Shown piece by piece: positions 8,592-18,733 of a stretch of 64,000 bases of DNA. The DNA lies in assembly GCA_903882965.1 (NCBI GenBank), contig CAIRZD010000169.1, forward strand, positions 1-64,000, given 5' to 3'. Each line of letters begins with the position of its first letter. The first letter of the stretch is position 1. Origin of the DNA: an uncultured Bacteroidota bacterium (GTDB lineage: Bacteria > Bacteroidota > Bacteroidia > Chitinophagales > Chitinophagaceae). The notes beneath the pieces were generated by a model, which saw only the letters and a list, made by a program, of their open reading frames with translations, searched no databases and was not told the DNA's origin. The translations under genes and the position numbers were made by a program.

Positions 8592-11219
8592 TTATAATAA
8601 ATTCTTCACTTTCTCTATCACTGCCTGCAAACCGGCTACATCCTGGCCGCCTGCTGTAGCAAGGGTTTTCTGGCCGCCGCCTCCACCTTTTATGAGCGGG
8701 GCTACCTGCTCCTTTATGATCTTGCCGGCATCGAGGCCTTTTGCAGCAAATACTTTCTCATCAACACCTACAGCTACGAATGGTTTGCCATCAATGTTGG
8801 CACATAAAACAATGACGTGATCGTTGAGATGAGATTTAAGATCGAGGCATAACCTTTTTAATGCATCGGCAGAACTTACTGATACTATTTGGCCTACGAA
8901 TGATACCTGGTTTATGATCTCATCTTTTGTAAGCAGTTCGTTGCGTATACCTACGAGCATACGAGACTCGAGATGCTCCACATGCTTTTCAAGCTGAGCG
9001 CGTTCTTCCTGTAATTTTTCTATTGCTTTTAGCGGGTCTTTTGCATTTTTTAGTTGTGCAGCTATGTTTGTAATGAGTTGTAACTGCTCATTTATAAAAT
9101 GCTCAGCCGCTTTGCCACTTACTGCTTCCATACGGCGAACGCCTGCAGCGACTGCAGCCTCGCTTGTTATTTTGAAAAAACCAAGCTGGCCGGTAGCACC
9201 AACATGTGTGCCGCCGCAAAGCTCTATGGAATATGCAGGGTCCATAATAACCACACGTACTACATTGCCATATTTTTCGCCAAACAAGGCCATGGCACCA
9301 AGTGCAACGGCTTCATCTTTCTGCATTTCTTTTATGACTACAGGAATGTTTTCGCGGATCTTTTCGTTCACTATGGTTTCAATGCGTGCGATCTCATCAT
9401 CTGTGACTTTAGCGAAATGGGAAAAATCGAAACGAAGATGCTCTTCGTTTACGAGCGAACCTTTTTGGGCTACGTGTGTGCCTAATACCTCGCGAAGAGC
9501 GGCATGTAATAAGTGCGTAGCGCTGTGGTGCACGGCAGTAGAAACCCTTTTTGCGGCATCTACTTTTGCATGTAAGGGCGCTGCGATATTTTCAGGCAGC
9601 ACTTCAGAAAAATGTATAGTGAGGCCATCTTCTTTCTTGGTATCAACTATTTGTATGCTTTCGTTGGGGAAAATAAATTCGCCGGTATCGCCCACCTGGC
9701 CACCGCTTTCGGCGTAGAAAGGAGTAGTGTCCAGTACCAGTTGGTAAGACTCTTTGCCTTTGGAAGTTACTTTACGGAATTTCAGAACAGAGGCATCTGC
9801 TTCGAGTTCATTGTAACCAACAAATTTTGTGGCATTGCCTTCTTTTACTATTACCCAATCCTGGGTATCCAGTGCTGTGGCTGCACGACTGCGGGTCTTC
9901 TGCTCCTGTAATGCTTTGTCAAAAGCTGCTTCATCAACATGTAGGCCATTCTCACCGCCTATCAATCTTGTAAGGTCTATAGGGAAACCGAAGGTATCGT
10001 AAAGTTCGAATGCGGCTTTACCATTTATTGTTTGTGTACTCTGATTTTTAGTTTCGGTAATTATATCGTCAATTTTTTTCAGGCCCTTATCCAGTGTACG
10101 GAGGAACGATTCTTCTTCTTCTTTTACTACGCGGCTTACCAGATCAATTTGTTTGTGCAATTCGGGGAATACATCTTCGAATTGCTTTGCGAGTACCGGC
10201 ATGAGGCGGTAAAGCAGTGGCTGCTTATGATCGAGGTAAGAATAATAATAACGAACCGCGCGGCGGAGTATACGGCGTATCACATAGCCTGCACCGGTAT
10301 TGGATGGTAACTGCCCATCAGCAATGGTGAAGCCTATAGCACGGATATGATCGGAGAGTACACGGAATGCAATGTCTTTTTTGCTATCGGTATAGGTGTA
10401 TTTTCTACCGGTCATGTGCTCTATATGTGAGATAGTGCCGGTAAAAAGATCAGTGTCGTAATTACTTTGCTTGCCCTGCAGAACACGCACCAGCCGCTCC
10501 AGTCCCATACCTGTATCCACATGCTTTGCGGGCAATGGTACGAGACTGCCATCTTTCTGGCGGTTGTACTGCATGAATACATTGTTCCATATTTCTATTA
10601 CTTGTGGGTGATCGGCATTTACGAGTGTGCTACCTGCCACCAGTTTCTTTTCTTCGTCCGTCCTGCAATCTACATGTATCTCAGAGCATGGGCCACAAGG
10701 GCCGGTATCGCCCATTTCCCAGAAATTATCTTTTTTATTGCCGAGGAGTATACGGTCTTCGGCTACGTGTTGTTTCCAGAAGTTGTAGGCTTCTTCATCT
10801 TTAGGCAGATTCTCAGATGCATCTCCCTGGAAAACGGTTACGTAGAGCTTATCTTTAGGGATACCGTATACTTCGGTAAGCAATTCCCAGCTCCATGCTA
10901 TAGCTTCTTCTTTAAAATAATCGCCGAAGCTCCAGTTGCCCAGCATTTCGAACATGGTATGGTGGTAAGTATCTACACCCACTTCTTCAAGGTCGTTATG
11001 TTTGCCACTTACACGCAGGCACTTTTGTGTGTCTGCAATACGCGTGTTGGATGGTGTGCCATTGCCGAGGAAAAAATCCTTGAACTGGTTCATACCCGCA
11101 TTGGTAAATAACAGGGTAGGATCATTCTTTATCACTATAGGGGCAGATGGCACGATCTCGTGGCCCTTGCTGCGAAAAAAATCTAAAAACTGTCTGCGTA
11201 TTTCGTTTGCGGATTGCAT
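8592..11219 (-). CDS. alaS: Alanyl-tRNA synthetase
   Basis: ORF track runs to 11324, but family alignment suggests the start MQSANEIRRQFLDFFRSKGHEIVPSAP at 11219; HSATHLLHAALREVLG and CGGTHV motifs present. Confidence 0.96.
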   Translation of the reverse strand: MQSANEIRRQFLDFFRSKGHEIVPSAPIVIKNDPTLLFTNAGMNQFKDFFLGNGTPSNTRIADTQKCLRVSGKHNDLEEVGVDTYHHTMFEMLGNWSFGDYFKEEAIAWSWELLTEVYGIPKDKLYVTVFQGDASENLPKDEEAYNFWKQHVAEDRILLGNKKDNFWEMGDTGPCGPCSEIHVDCRTDEEKKLVAGSTLVNADHPQVIEIWNNVFMQYNRQKDGSLVPLPAKHVDTGMGLERLVRVLQGKQSNYDTDLFTGTISHIEHMTGRKYTYTDSKKDIAFRVLSDHIRAIGFTIADGQLPSNTGAGYVIRRILRRAVRYYYSYLDHKQPLLYRLMPVLAKQFEDVFPELHKQIDLVSRVVKEEEESFLRTLDKGLKKIDDIITETKNQSTQTINGKAAFELYDTFGFPIDLTRLIGGENGLHVDEAAFDKALQEQKTRSRAATALDTQDWVIVKEGNATKFVGYNELEADASVLKFRKVTSKGKESYQLVLDTTPFYAESGGQVGDTGEFIFPNESIQIVDTKKEDGLTIHFSEVLPENIAAPLHAKVDAAKRVSTAVHHSATHLLHAALREVLGTHVAQKGSLVNEEHLRFDFSHFAKVTDDEIARIETIVNEKIRENIPVVIKEMQKDEAVALGAMALFGEKYGNVVRVVIMDPAYSIELCGGTHVGATGQLGFFKITSEAAVAAGVRRMEAVSGKAAEHFINEQLQLITNIAAQLKNAKDPLKAIEKLQEERAQLEKHVEHLESRMLVGIRNELLTKDEIINQVSFVGQIVSVSSADALKRLCLDLKSHLNDHVIVLCANIDGKPFVAVGVDEKVFAAKGLDAGKIIKEQVAPLIKGGGGGQKTLATAGGQDVAGLQAVIEKVKNLL

Positions 11220-11399
11220 TGTATGAAAAAGTAATAATGTGGGTGCAAAACTAATGTAAAAGGAGAAAGATTGGGAAAGATGTATATTATGATAATTTTT
11301 AAGCAGAAACTTTATGGTAATCACGGGATCACATCATTACCATCTCACTTCTATGCAGCTCTGGGATACTGTCTTGTTCAGATGATGAGTTACGTTGGT

Positions 11400-12152
11400 T
11401 TAAAGGCTTTTTTTTGTGATGAGGCTGTATAATACTATTGTGAATGTGGCGCCCTGGTTTATGCCTTTGCTTTCTGCGTAGAGTTTGCCATCATGTTTTT
11501 CTATCATTTTCTTGCTCAGGTACAGGCCAAGGCCTATAGAACCTTCACCATGAGTGCCCTTCTTCCCGGCGCTGGTGAAGCGGTCAAATATTTTTTCCAT
11601 ATCAGATGGCATGAAGCCCAAGCCTTCGTCCTGTATGGATAAAGAAACCTGGTCGTTATCCTGTTTTGCGGAAATAAAAATATTCCCCCCATCTGCGGAG
11701 AATTTTATGGCATTACCTATTATGTTACGTACGGCTTGTATAAACAATTCTTTCTGAACGCTTATATATATGGAGCTATCAACCGAAAGCTCGACATTTA
11801 ATTTTTTTTCAGTTAGCGCAAACCCAAAGAAATGTATGGTTTCGCGTATCATTTGATCAAGGTTTACGGGAGTAAGATTGAATGGGCGGCTATCTTCTTT
11901 AAGCATCAGAAGGATATTTTCCAGTACACTTAATAAGCTGTTGCACTCTTCTGTTATATAATCAGCATAGATGCTTTTTTTTGTTTCCGAATCTATTTTA
12001 ATAAGATTGCTAAGCCCCAGAATCCGGGTAACAGGACTCCTGAGATCATGTGATAACAGATCTATCATGTCGTTCTTCTCCGCAAGCATGGCATCCAGGT
12101 GCGCAATGGTATCCTGTATGCTGCTGAGCAATGTCCGGGCTTCATCGATCAT
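11400..12152 (-). CDS. Sensor histidine kinase (HisKA + HATPase_c)
   Basis: MIDLLSHDLRSPVTRILGLSNL H-box; NIIGNAIKFSADGG N-box; GSIGLGLYLSKKMIEKHDGKL G-box. Confidence 0.9.
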   Translation of the reverse strand: MIDEARTLLSSIQDTIAHLDAMLAEKNDMIDLLSHDLRSPVTRILGLSNLIKIDSETKKSIYADYITEECNSLLSVLENILLMLKEDSRPFNLTPVNLDQMIRETIHFFGFALTEKKLNVELSVDSSIYISVQKELFIQAVRNIIGNAIKFSADGGNIFISAKQDNDQVSLSIQDEGLGFMPSDMEKIFDRFTSAGKKGTHGEGSIGLGLYLSKKMIEKHDGKLYAESKGINQGATFTIVLYSLITKKSL

Positions 12153-12640
12153 AATGAATTAGTAATATTATTTCTCATCACTTCTAAAGTAAATTTTTAT
12201 GTATAATGTAACCTGGTATTCTTTAACGTTCAAAAAAGAAAAGCTATTTGTTAACAATATTTTTTTAAGCTGTTACTGTTTTACAAAAACCATTATTGTG
12301 CACTATCCATAATAAAAACAACTCGGCTGTATAAAATAATTATTTAAAAACTAGCTAATAAACATTCTGTTTATTGCTTTGCATGCATATTTCCTGTATA
12401 AAATAAGAGCTACAATTTTTAATTATTTAAAAAATAAATGTAGAACGATATATTGAGTGCATATGATTTTTCACTTTAATTAACAATTTATTTACAATTA
12501 ATAAATGAATTTAAATACGAATATAGCAAAAAATTGTTTCGTAATACCAGCTAATAATTTAAAACTCAGATTACATTATAGTAATTAATCTGTGTGCCAC
12601 TTATATTTTATGTAGCTTGCGCTAAAATATATTTCCTGTA

Positions 12641-13579
12641 ATGCATAGCCATGACCATAGCCACAGCCATGGAGACCACCATCACCATCATCACCATCAC
12701 GTTAGCCCCGGCGATGTAGCTAATAAAGCCTTTATTGCAGGCATCGTGCTGAACAGTGCGTATGTGATCGTACAATTTGTTGCTGGCCTAATGACGCATT
12801 CGATGGCATTGTTATCGGATGCCGGCCATAATTTGAGTGATGTAGCAAGCCTTGCGTTGTCTCTTATAGCTTTTAGGCTGGCGAAAGTGAAACCCACAGA
12901 ATCGTTTACCTACGGCTATAAAAAAACAACAATTCTTGCAGCACTTACCAATGCGGTATTTTTATTCATAGCTATAGGTATACTAGGCTATGAATCAGTG
13001 AACAGGCTGCTCCATCCACAACCTATAGCGGGCGGAATAGTGGCGATTGTTGCGGGTATAGGCATTGTTATAAATCTCGCATCTGCTTTTCTATTTTTCA
13101 AAAATAAAGACCACGATCTGAATACAAAGGGCGCATACCTGCACCTGCTTACAGATGCTATGGTTTCATTGGGTGTAGTGGTATCCGGGGTAATTATAAA
13201 GTTTACAAACTGGTATTGGCTTGATGGCGCAGTAAGTATAGTAGTGCTTGTTATAATATTATTTGGCACATGGTCGTTGCTTACGGCCAGTCTTCGCCTG
13301 TCGATGGATGCAGTACCGGAAAATATAGAAATGAGTGAGATAGAAAAAGTGATACAAAAAGTAAAAGGGGTGGAAAGCATACACCACATGCATATATGGG
13401 CTATGAGTACTACCGAAAACGCGCTTACCACTCACCTGGTGCTTAATGATGCGCTTAGTTTTGATGAGAAAATGAAAGTGGTACATCATATAAAGCATGA
13501 ATTGCAGCACAATAATATACAGCATGCCACTATAGAGCTTGAATCTGCAGCACAACCATGTGCGGATGAGGAGTGTTGA
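12641..13579 (+). CDS. Cation diffusion facilitator (Zn/Co/Cd efflux), His-rich N-terminus
   Basis: MHSHDHSHSHGDHHHHHHHHVSPGD; SMALLSDAGHNLSDVASLALSL; GAYLHLLTDAMVSLGVV, CDF family. Confidence 0.93.
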   Translation: MHSHDHSHSHGDHHHHHHHHVSPGDVANKAFIAGIVLNSAYVIVQFVAGLMTHSMALLSDAGHNLSDVASLALSLIAFRLAKVKPTESFTYGYKKTTILAALTNAVFLFIAIGILGYESVNRLLHPQPIAGGIVAIVAGIGIVINLASAFLFFKNKDHDLNTKGAYLHLLTDAMVSLGVVVSGVIIKFTNWYWLDGAVSIVVLVIILFGTWSLLTASLRLSMDAVPENIEMSEIEKVIQKVKGVESIHHMHIWAMSTTENALTTHLVLNDALSFDEKMKVVHHIKHELQHNNIQHATIELESAAQPCADEEC

Positions 13580-13627
13580 AATGATAATTTAGTTAGTTAA
13601 GATTCACTGGTTCAAACCCCCAAAACA

Positions 13628-14425
13628 ATGACTGTTGAACTACTTAACCGGGAATTCGAAAGCAGCAAAGGCCAATTGAAATCCTATCTTTTAAGAATTA
13701 CTGCAAGTGTAAATGATGCAGAAGACATTGTACACGATACGTATATAAAGGCAGTAGATAAGCTGAATACCTTCAGGGGGGAATCTTCTTTGAAGACATG
13801 GCTTTTTACCATTGCATCAAACCTGGCAAAAGACAACTTAAGAGCTCAAAGGCGCTGGACAGAGAACATAACGGATATAACCAAATCAGCGGCATTACAG
13901 AATAAAGAATTTTTTGGGGAAGCAATGCACATTGCTATGACCTCGCCCCAAGGCCAGTTCGAAGTAAAAGAACATATTGCTTTTTGTTTTACCTGCATTT
14001 CAAAATCTTTGCCACTGGAGCAACAGCTATGTATATTTCTGAAAGAAGTTTATGAATTTAAAGTAAGTGAGATCTCCGAGATCCTGAATACAAATGAAGC
14101 CATGGTAAAATATTACCTGCATACCGGGAGATCGAAAATGATAAACATTTATGACGGAAGATGTGCTTTGATCAATAAAGTGGGCGTGTGTCACCAATGC
14201 TCAGAATTAAATGGCATATTTAATCCAAAACAAAATACCCAGCAGGAATTGATGAAAATTGATCTGGTAAAAGAAGCCGAAAAAGGCGATAAAGAGCATT
14301 TGTTTGATCTGAGAATGAAAATATTAAAAGAAATTGACCCATTTGAATCTAAAGCATCAGAATTACAACTGCATCATTTAGAGCATAATAGGCAGGTAAT
14401 GGAAAAATATTTGGAGAAAAATTAA
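13628..14425 (+). CDS. ECF-type RNA polymerase sigma factor with Cys-containing C-terminal extension
   Basis: Region 2: VNDAEDIVHDTYIKAVDKLNTFRGESSLKTWLFTIASNLAKD; region 4: VYEFKVSEISEILNTNEAMVKYYLHTGR; tail GRCALINKVGVCHQC. Confidence 0.88.
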   Translation: MTVELLNREFESSKGQLKSYLLRITASVNDAEDIVHDTYIKAVDKLNTFRGESSLKTWLFTIASNLAKDNLRAQRRWTENITDITKSAALQNKEFFGEAMHIAMTSPQGQFEVKEHIAFCFTCISKSLPLEQQLCIFLKEVYEFKVSEISEILNTNEAMVKYYLHTGRSKMINIYDGRCALINKVGVCHQCSELNGIFNPKQNTQQELMKIDLVKEAEKGDKEHLFDLRMKILKEIDPFESKASELQLHHLEHNRQVMEKYLEKN

Positions 14426-14479
14426 GATCATCCTATCGTTTTGTTTCGCTCAATCGTCAAAATATAAAATAAACGAAAA

Positions 14480-14959
14480 ATGAGTGAGAACAAAACATTG
14501 CTTTCAAGAAACGGTAAAGCCACCACAGTAAAATCAACATTTAGCCGCCAAACTTCGATAAGTACAGACATCAATGCAGATGCATCAATCGTATGGGCTT
14601 TACTTACGAATGCTGCCGATTATCCGAGATGGAATTCAACGGTAATTTCCATTGATGGTAAGATAGCAATGGGTGAAAAGATCAATTTAAAATCTACACT
14701 TGACCCCAAAAGAACTTTTAAGTTGAAAGTAAAGGATTTTGAAATAGGTAAAAAACTAGTATGGGGAGATGCAATGGGGGAAAGGGTGTATACGATAAAA
14801 AATAATCAAAAAGATGGGGTGATATTTTCTATGAGCGAGAAAATAGGTGGCCCGTTATTCCCGTTGTTTGCTAAAATGATCCCGTCATTTGATAGCTCTT
14901 TTGAAAAGTTTGCTGCAGACCTGAAGAAGGAAGCAGAGATAATTATGACTTCAAAATAA
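14480..14959 (+). CDS. SRPBCC (START-like) family protein
   Basis: ISTDINADASIVWALLTNAADYPRWNSTVISIDG and overall length typical of SRPBCC proteins. Confidence 0.85.
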   Translation: MSENKTLLSRNGKATTVKSTFSRQTSISTDINADASIVWALLTNAADYPRWNSTVISIDGKIAMGEKINLKSTLDPKRTFKLKVKDFEIGKKLVWGDAMGERVYTIKNNQKDGVIFSMSEKIGGPLFPLFAKMIPSFDSSFEKFAADLKKEAEIIMTSK

Positions 14960-14985
14960 TTTATTCACCTAAAATATAAATCAAA

Positions 14986-15300
14986 ATGAAAATAGTAAAA
15001 GTTACATACACCACCAAGGCTGAGTATTCTGAGCAAAACCAGCAGAACATCAAACAGGTAATGACAGACCTGCAAGCGCTTAACCATCCGGGTATTTCAT
15101 ATAACACCTGTATGCAGGCCGATGGCAAGACCTTTATCCATACTGCGTTTTTCAAATCAGAGGACGACCAGAAAGTGCTTTTTGACCTGGCATCTTTTAA
15201 GCATTTCCAGGAGCAGCTTAAGGCGAGTATGCCTGAAGTGCCACCTAAGCAGGAATTATTAACTTTGGTAGGCTCATCAAACAATATTTTTAACGCATAA
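14986..15300 (+). CDS. Small protein, possibly ABM/dimeric alpha-beta barrel-like
   Basis: 104-aa ORF in the sigma-factor gene string with short intergenic gaps; YTTKAEYSEQNQQNIKQVMTDLQALNHPGISYNTCMQADGKTFIHTAFF. Confidence 0.6.
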   Translation: MKIVKVTYTTKAEYSEQNQQNIKQVMTDLQALNHPGISYNTCMQADGKTFIHTAFFKSEDDQKVLFDLASFKHFQEQLKASMPEVPPKQELLTLVGSSNNIFNA

Positions 15301-15305
15301 ACTAT

Positions 15306-15719
15306 TTGAAAATGAAAAAAAACATTGGAACAAAAGAAAAGCCAATGGCTTTAAAAACACCGCCACTTACATCTGAATACACGATGCATGTTGATGAAAA
15401 AGATGGTAAAGAAGTTTTAGTATGCACGGTTGGCAAAACTGTATTATTATACGACTACCGTTGTATTGATGATCTGCATACCATGCTAAAAAAGCATGGT
15501 GATTGGATGGAGCTTGGCAGCGCTGACGAACAGAAACCTGCGAAGGAAGGAACTGTTGAGGCATGGGGCCGCTCAGAAAAAAACCCTGTTGGCGGTTGGT
15601 ATGGCCTTAAAAAGGGACTTCGTGGACGTTTTGGCATGTATGTTCCGCCCTTGATGGAAAAGCTGGGACTTGCAGAAGTGACTCATGATGCAAAAGGAAA
15701 CAAAATGAAGGCTATATAG
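15306..15719 (+). CDS. Conserved hypothetical protein (DUF6855-like)
   Basis: 137-aa ORF 5 nt after the previous gene; the terminator follows. Confidence 0.55.
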   Translation: MKMKKNIGTKEKPMALKTPPLTSEYTMHVDEKDGKEVLVCTVGKTVLLYDYRCIDDLHTMLKKHGDWMELGSADEQKPAKEGTVEAWGRSEKNPVGGWYGLKKGLRGRFGMYVPPLMEKLGLAEVTHDAKGNKMKAI

Positions 15720-15762
15720 AATAATGTTTATTTGTGTGCGGTCATCTTATACTTATTAACAT

Positions 15763-15793
15763 AAAAAAACCCGGAACATGTTCCGGGTTTTTT
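15763..15793. terminator. Rho-independent terminator (bidirectional)
   Basis: AAAAAAACCCGGAACATGTTCCGGGTTTTTT, perfect palindrome with A- and T-tracts between convergent genes. Confidence 0.92.
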
Positions 15794-15813
15794 CTTTTCA
15801 GTAATATATTTTA

Positions 15814-16281
15814 TTACGGTGCGATAGCATAAGTAATATTGCATTTTTCAACTTCATCAGTTCTGATGAGCGTAAGGTGGTTTGTTTCAACCATTGGCAC
15901 CATGTATTTAGATGTGGTACCTGTTTTATTTTTCTTTAGGGTAAGAATAAGGTTACCTACCTCATCAGTTGTAAGCGAGTAAGTACCTGTTTCTTTTGGG
16001 TTATCACGCATATCCTTATAGGTCTTTACGTAAGTACCGTAATTGATATTATTGCTATTAGTTGCTGTAAGTTTAAGTGTAGAAAGAAAATGTATATACT
16101 CACCTTCAGAGCCTATTTTATCAGGGCACTTCATGCCTACAAAACACCAGTTTTTATCAAGCAGGTCGTACCTGTTGATAGGTTGTGTATTAGGTAATGG
16201 TGTATTAGTTTGCGAGAAAACGCTTACAGGTACAGCCATGAGGCAAACCAGAAGTATCTTTTTGAGCGAATTTTTCATCAT
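15814..16281 (-). CDS. Secreted lipocalin-like hypothetical protein
   Basis: Signal peptide MMKNSLKKILLVCLMAVPVSVFSQ; DLLDKNWCFVGMKCPDKIGSEGEYIHFLSTLKLT...ETGTYSLTTDE resembles lipocalin-like domains. Confidence 0.6.
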   Translation of the reverse strand: MMKNSLKKILLVCLMAVPVSVFSQTNTPLPNTQPINRYDLLDKNWCFVGMKCPDKIGSEGEYIHFLSTLKLTATNSNNINYGTYVKTYKDMRDNPKETGTYSLTTDEVGNLILTLKKNKTGTTSKYMVPMVETNHLTLIRTDEVEKCNITYAIAP

Positions 16282-16430
16282 AAAATTATTTCTTCGGGTA
16301 AAAGTAATAAAACCTGTGATTAATTATAAGAATAGATACGCAAAATAATCAATAATCTTTAAGTATGCTAATAACCTAAGGAAAGATACAAGGAAAATTG
16401 GAAAATTAGTTACCAGGTTTAATAAAGGAA

Positions 16431-16458
16431 AAAACCCTCCGGGGTTGCCGGAGGGTTT
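16431..16458 (-). terminator. Rho-independent terminator of cspA
   Basis: AAAACCCTCCGGGGTTGCCGGAGGGTTT; T-tract on the minus strand. Confidence 0.85.
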
Positions 16459-16483
16459 AGGGTAATGATATTAAAAGCAAATG

Positions 16484-16675
16484 TTAGATAACCTTAACAT
16501 TAGTAGCATTTAAACCTTTTTTACCATTTTGAACTTCGAAAGTCACCTTATCGTTCTCACGGATTTCATCCATAAGACCAGATACGTGTACGAAGATGTC
16601 TTGTCCGCCGTTTGACGGAGAAATGAAACCAAATCCTTTAGTTTCATTGAAAAATTTTACTGTTCCTTCTTGCAT
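16484..16675 (-). CDS. cspA: Cold shock protein
   Basis: MQEGTVKFFNETKGFGFISPSNGGQDIFVHVSGL, classic CSD with RNP1/RNP2. Confidence 0.97.
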   Translation of the reverse strand: MQEGTVKFFNETKGFGFISPSNGGQDIFVHVSGLMDEIRENDKVTFEVQNGKKGLNATNVKVI

Positions 16676-16764
16676 TGTTGTTTAAATAAATTGATTAAGA
16701 AAGTGCAAATGTACGCAAAATATTTGATAAACCTAAATAAGTCTGTTAAGAAATGAATAAATCC

Positions 16765-17466
16765 TTATGATTCTTCTTCATTATGTAACGTTTCGACCTT
16801 CGACCCGAAGAAATTGAGGAATAATACAATAAATGCTACTACCATCACTGCCTGTATACATACCATTAACTGGCCAAGGTGGGATACGGGGTGCATATCT
16901 CCATAACCTATAGTTGTGGAGGTAACAATACTGAAATATATGTAATCCATGGCAACCAAAGGTTTGTCGCCAAGTAAATGGAGACATGCATAGATCACAG
17001 CAAAGGACAAGGATATTTCCATATAGTTGAAAAACAGCATCAGAATGTTGCGCCGATAGGAGCGGGGTTTTACAAATATATCTGATACAAAAATGAGGGA
17101 TGCCACATAACAGATAGTCTCAATTAATAAATAGCAAGAGATAAACAGTGAGATCTTATATTTATACAAGCCGGATAAAAGGAAAAATACAGGCAGCATT
17201 GTTTTGAAAAAAACATAGAACTCAATAGCCACGTTTCTTTTTATCACGCCGAATTTCCCGAAAATATTCCGGATGTGCATGCCCGGGAAAAGTATTTGAG
17301 TGGCTACAAGAAACAACCTAAGTACTTTTTCAAACCCTATATCGTGATGTTTCTCATTATTCCAGATCCTTCTTACGTTTACTTTGTATGCAAGATATGC
17401 GGAGTGGTTGAGCGGTTTATTATACTCAGGTTTGCCAAAAAATAATTTATAAAGGACATCCTTCAT
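16765..17466 (-). CDS. Ion channel family protein (K+ channel pore domain)
   Basis: YFSIVTSTTIGYGDMHPVSHLGQLMVCIQAVMVV selectivity filter (TTIGYGD). Confidence 0.85.
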   Translation of the reverse strand: MKDVLYKLFFGKPEYNKPLNHSAYLAYKVNVRRIWNNEKHHDIGFEKVLRLFLVATQILFPGMHIRNIFGKFGVIKRNVAIEFYVFFKTMLPVFFLLSGLYKYKISLFISCYLLIETICYVASLIFVSDIFVKPRSYRRNILMLFFNYMEISLSFAVIYACLHLLGDKPLVAMDYIYFSIVTSTTIGYGDMHPVSHLGQLMVCIQAVMVVAFIVLFLNFFGSKVETLHNEEES

Positions 17467-17581
17467 AGTAGTAAAGTTAGTTGATTGGTTGATAAGTTAA
17501 ACACTAACATAGCCAGATATAATATATAATGCAGGGTGAAAATATTTGCTGTGGGTGTTTTTTGTACATTTGCAGCCATTT

Positions 17582-18670
17582 ATGTCTGCTCTGAAATTTT
17601 ACTCTTTAAAGGTTAAAGACGTACGGCCTGAAACGGCTGATTGTGTTTCCGTATCGCTGGAGGTACCTTCCGAGCTGGAAGAAAGCTTCGGCTTTGCTCC
17701 GGGCCAGTACCTCACTTTCCGCCGTCATTTTGATGGGTCGGAAGTGCGCCGGTCGTATTCTATATGCTCCAGTCCCAAAGATGGAGAATTACGTGTAGCC
17801 ATCAAAAAGGTGGAGCAAGGCAAATTTTCCACCTTTGCGCATGGTGAACTGAAAGCCGGTGATATCTTGGATGTAATGCCGCCGATGGGTAATTTCACTG
17901 CTAAGAACACGGAAGCCAAGCATAAAGAATACCTGGCATTTGCATCTGGTAGCGGTATTACACCTATAATGAGCATCATGAAGACGGTGCTGGAAGATGA
18001 ACCAAACAGCAGCTTTACACTGGTATATGGCAACCGCTCAAAAAATTCCATCATTTTCAGGGAAGCTATAGAAGCCCTGAAAAATAAGTATATGCTGCGC
18101 TTGCGTGTATACCATATTTTGAGCCGGGAGTATATGGAGATACCATTGTTCAGCGGCAGGATAAACGCAGAAAAATGTGCCGAATTCTGTAAAACGCTTA
18201 TTGATATCACTACGATCGATGAGGCATTTATTTGCGGGCCGGAAGAAATGATACTTTCTGTACGCCAGCAATTAATAGACCTGGGCATGCCATCCGGCCA
18301 TGTGCATATAGAACTCTTCACATCCCCCGACCAACCTAAGGCTTCCCACGAAAAATGGGCATCAAGCCATAAAAATGATAATGGCCCAGCGAGCAAAGTA
18401 AGCATTACACTGGACGGCACAACCTTTGATATGGAGGTGCCTTTTAATGGCGAAAGTATACTGGATGCGGCTTTAAAAGCCGGTGCCGACCTCCCTTATG
18501 CCTGCAAAGGTGGTGTATGCTGCACCTGCCGGGCGCTGGTAACCGAAGGTGAAGTAGAAATGGAAGTAAACTACGCCCTTGACGAGCATGAAGTACAAAA
18601 GGGATATGTGCTCACTTGCCAGTCGCACCCACGCACCGAAAGGGTCGTTATAGATTTTGATGCACGATAA
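17582..18670 (+). CDS. PaaE-like oxidoreductase (FAD/NAD + C-terminal 2Fe-2S)
   Basis: ORF track starts at 17546; likely start MSALKFYSLKVKDVRPET at 17582. RRSYSICSSP, GSGITPIMSIMKTVL, PYACKGGVCCTCRALVTEGEVEM...LTCQSHP. Confidence 0.9.
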   Translation: MSALKFYSLKVKDVRPETADCVSVSLEVPSELEESFGFAPGQYLTFRRHFDGSEVRRSYSICSSPKDGELRVAIKKVEQGKFSTFAHGELKAGDILDVMPPMGNFTAKNTEAKHKEYLAFASGSGITPIMSIMKTVLEDEPNSSFTLVYGNRSKNSIIFREAIEALKNKYMLRLRVYHILSREYMEIPLFSGRINAEKCAEFCKTLIDITTIDEAFICGPEEMILSVRQQLIDLGMPSGHVHIELFTSPDQPKASHEKWASSHKNDNGPASKVSITLDGTTFDMEVPFNGESILDAALKAGADLPYACKGGVCCTCRALVTEGEVEMEVNYALDEHEVQKGYVLTCQSHPRTERVVIDFDAR

Positions 18671-18733
18671 TACGGAGCAGTTTCTACAATATTTTTTTTA
18701 GACTTTACGGCTCAATCCCATTATTTTTGTTTT

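Noticed and set aside
9064-9717. 217-aa + strand ORF inside alaS
   Set aside because: Antisense of conserved alaS with no recognisable domain.
10467-11111. 214-aa + strand ORF inside alaS
   Set aside because: Antisense shadow; composition mirrors the alaS codons.
13604-13622. T-loop-like CACTGGTTCAAACCCCC before the sigma factor
   Set aside because: No cloverleaf arms, anticodon stem or acceptor pairing upstream; chance resemblance to a tRNA 3' half.
17725-18420. 231-aa minus-strand ORF opposite the PaaE-like gene
   Set aside because: Shadow of a conserved coding frame.
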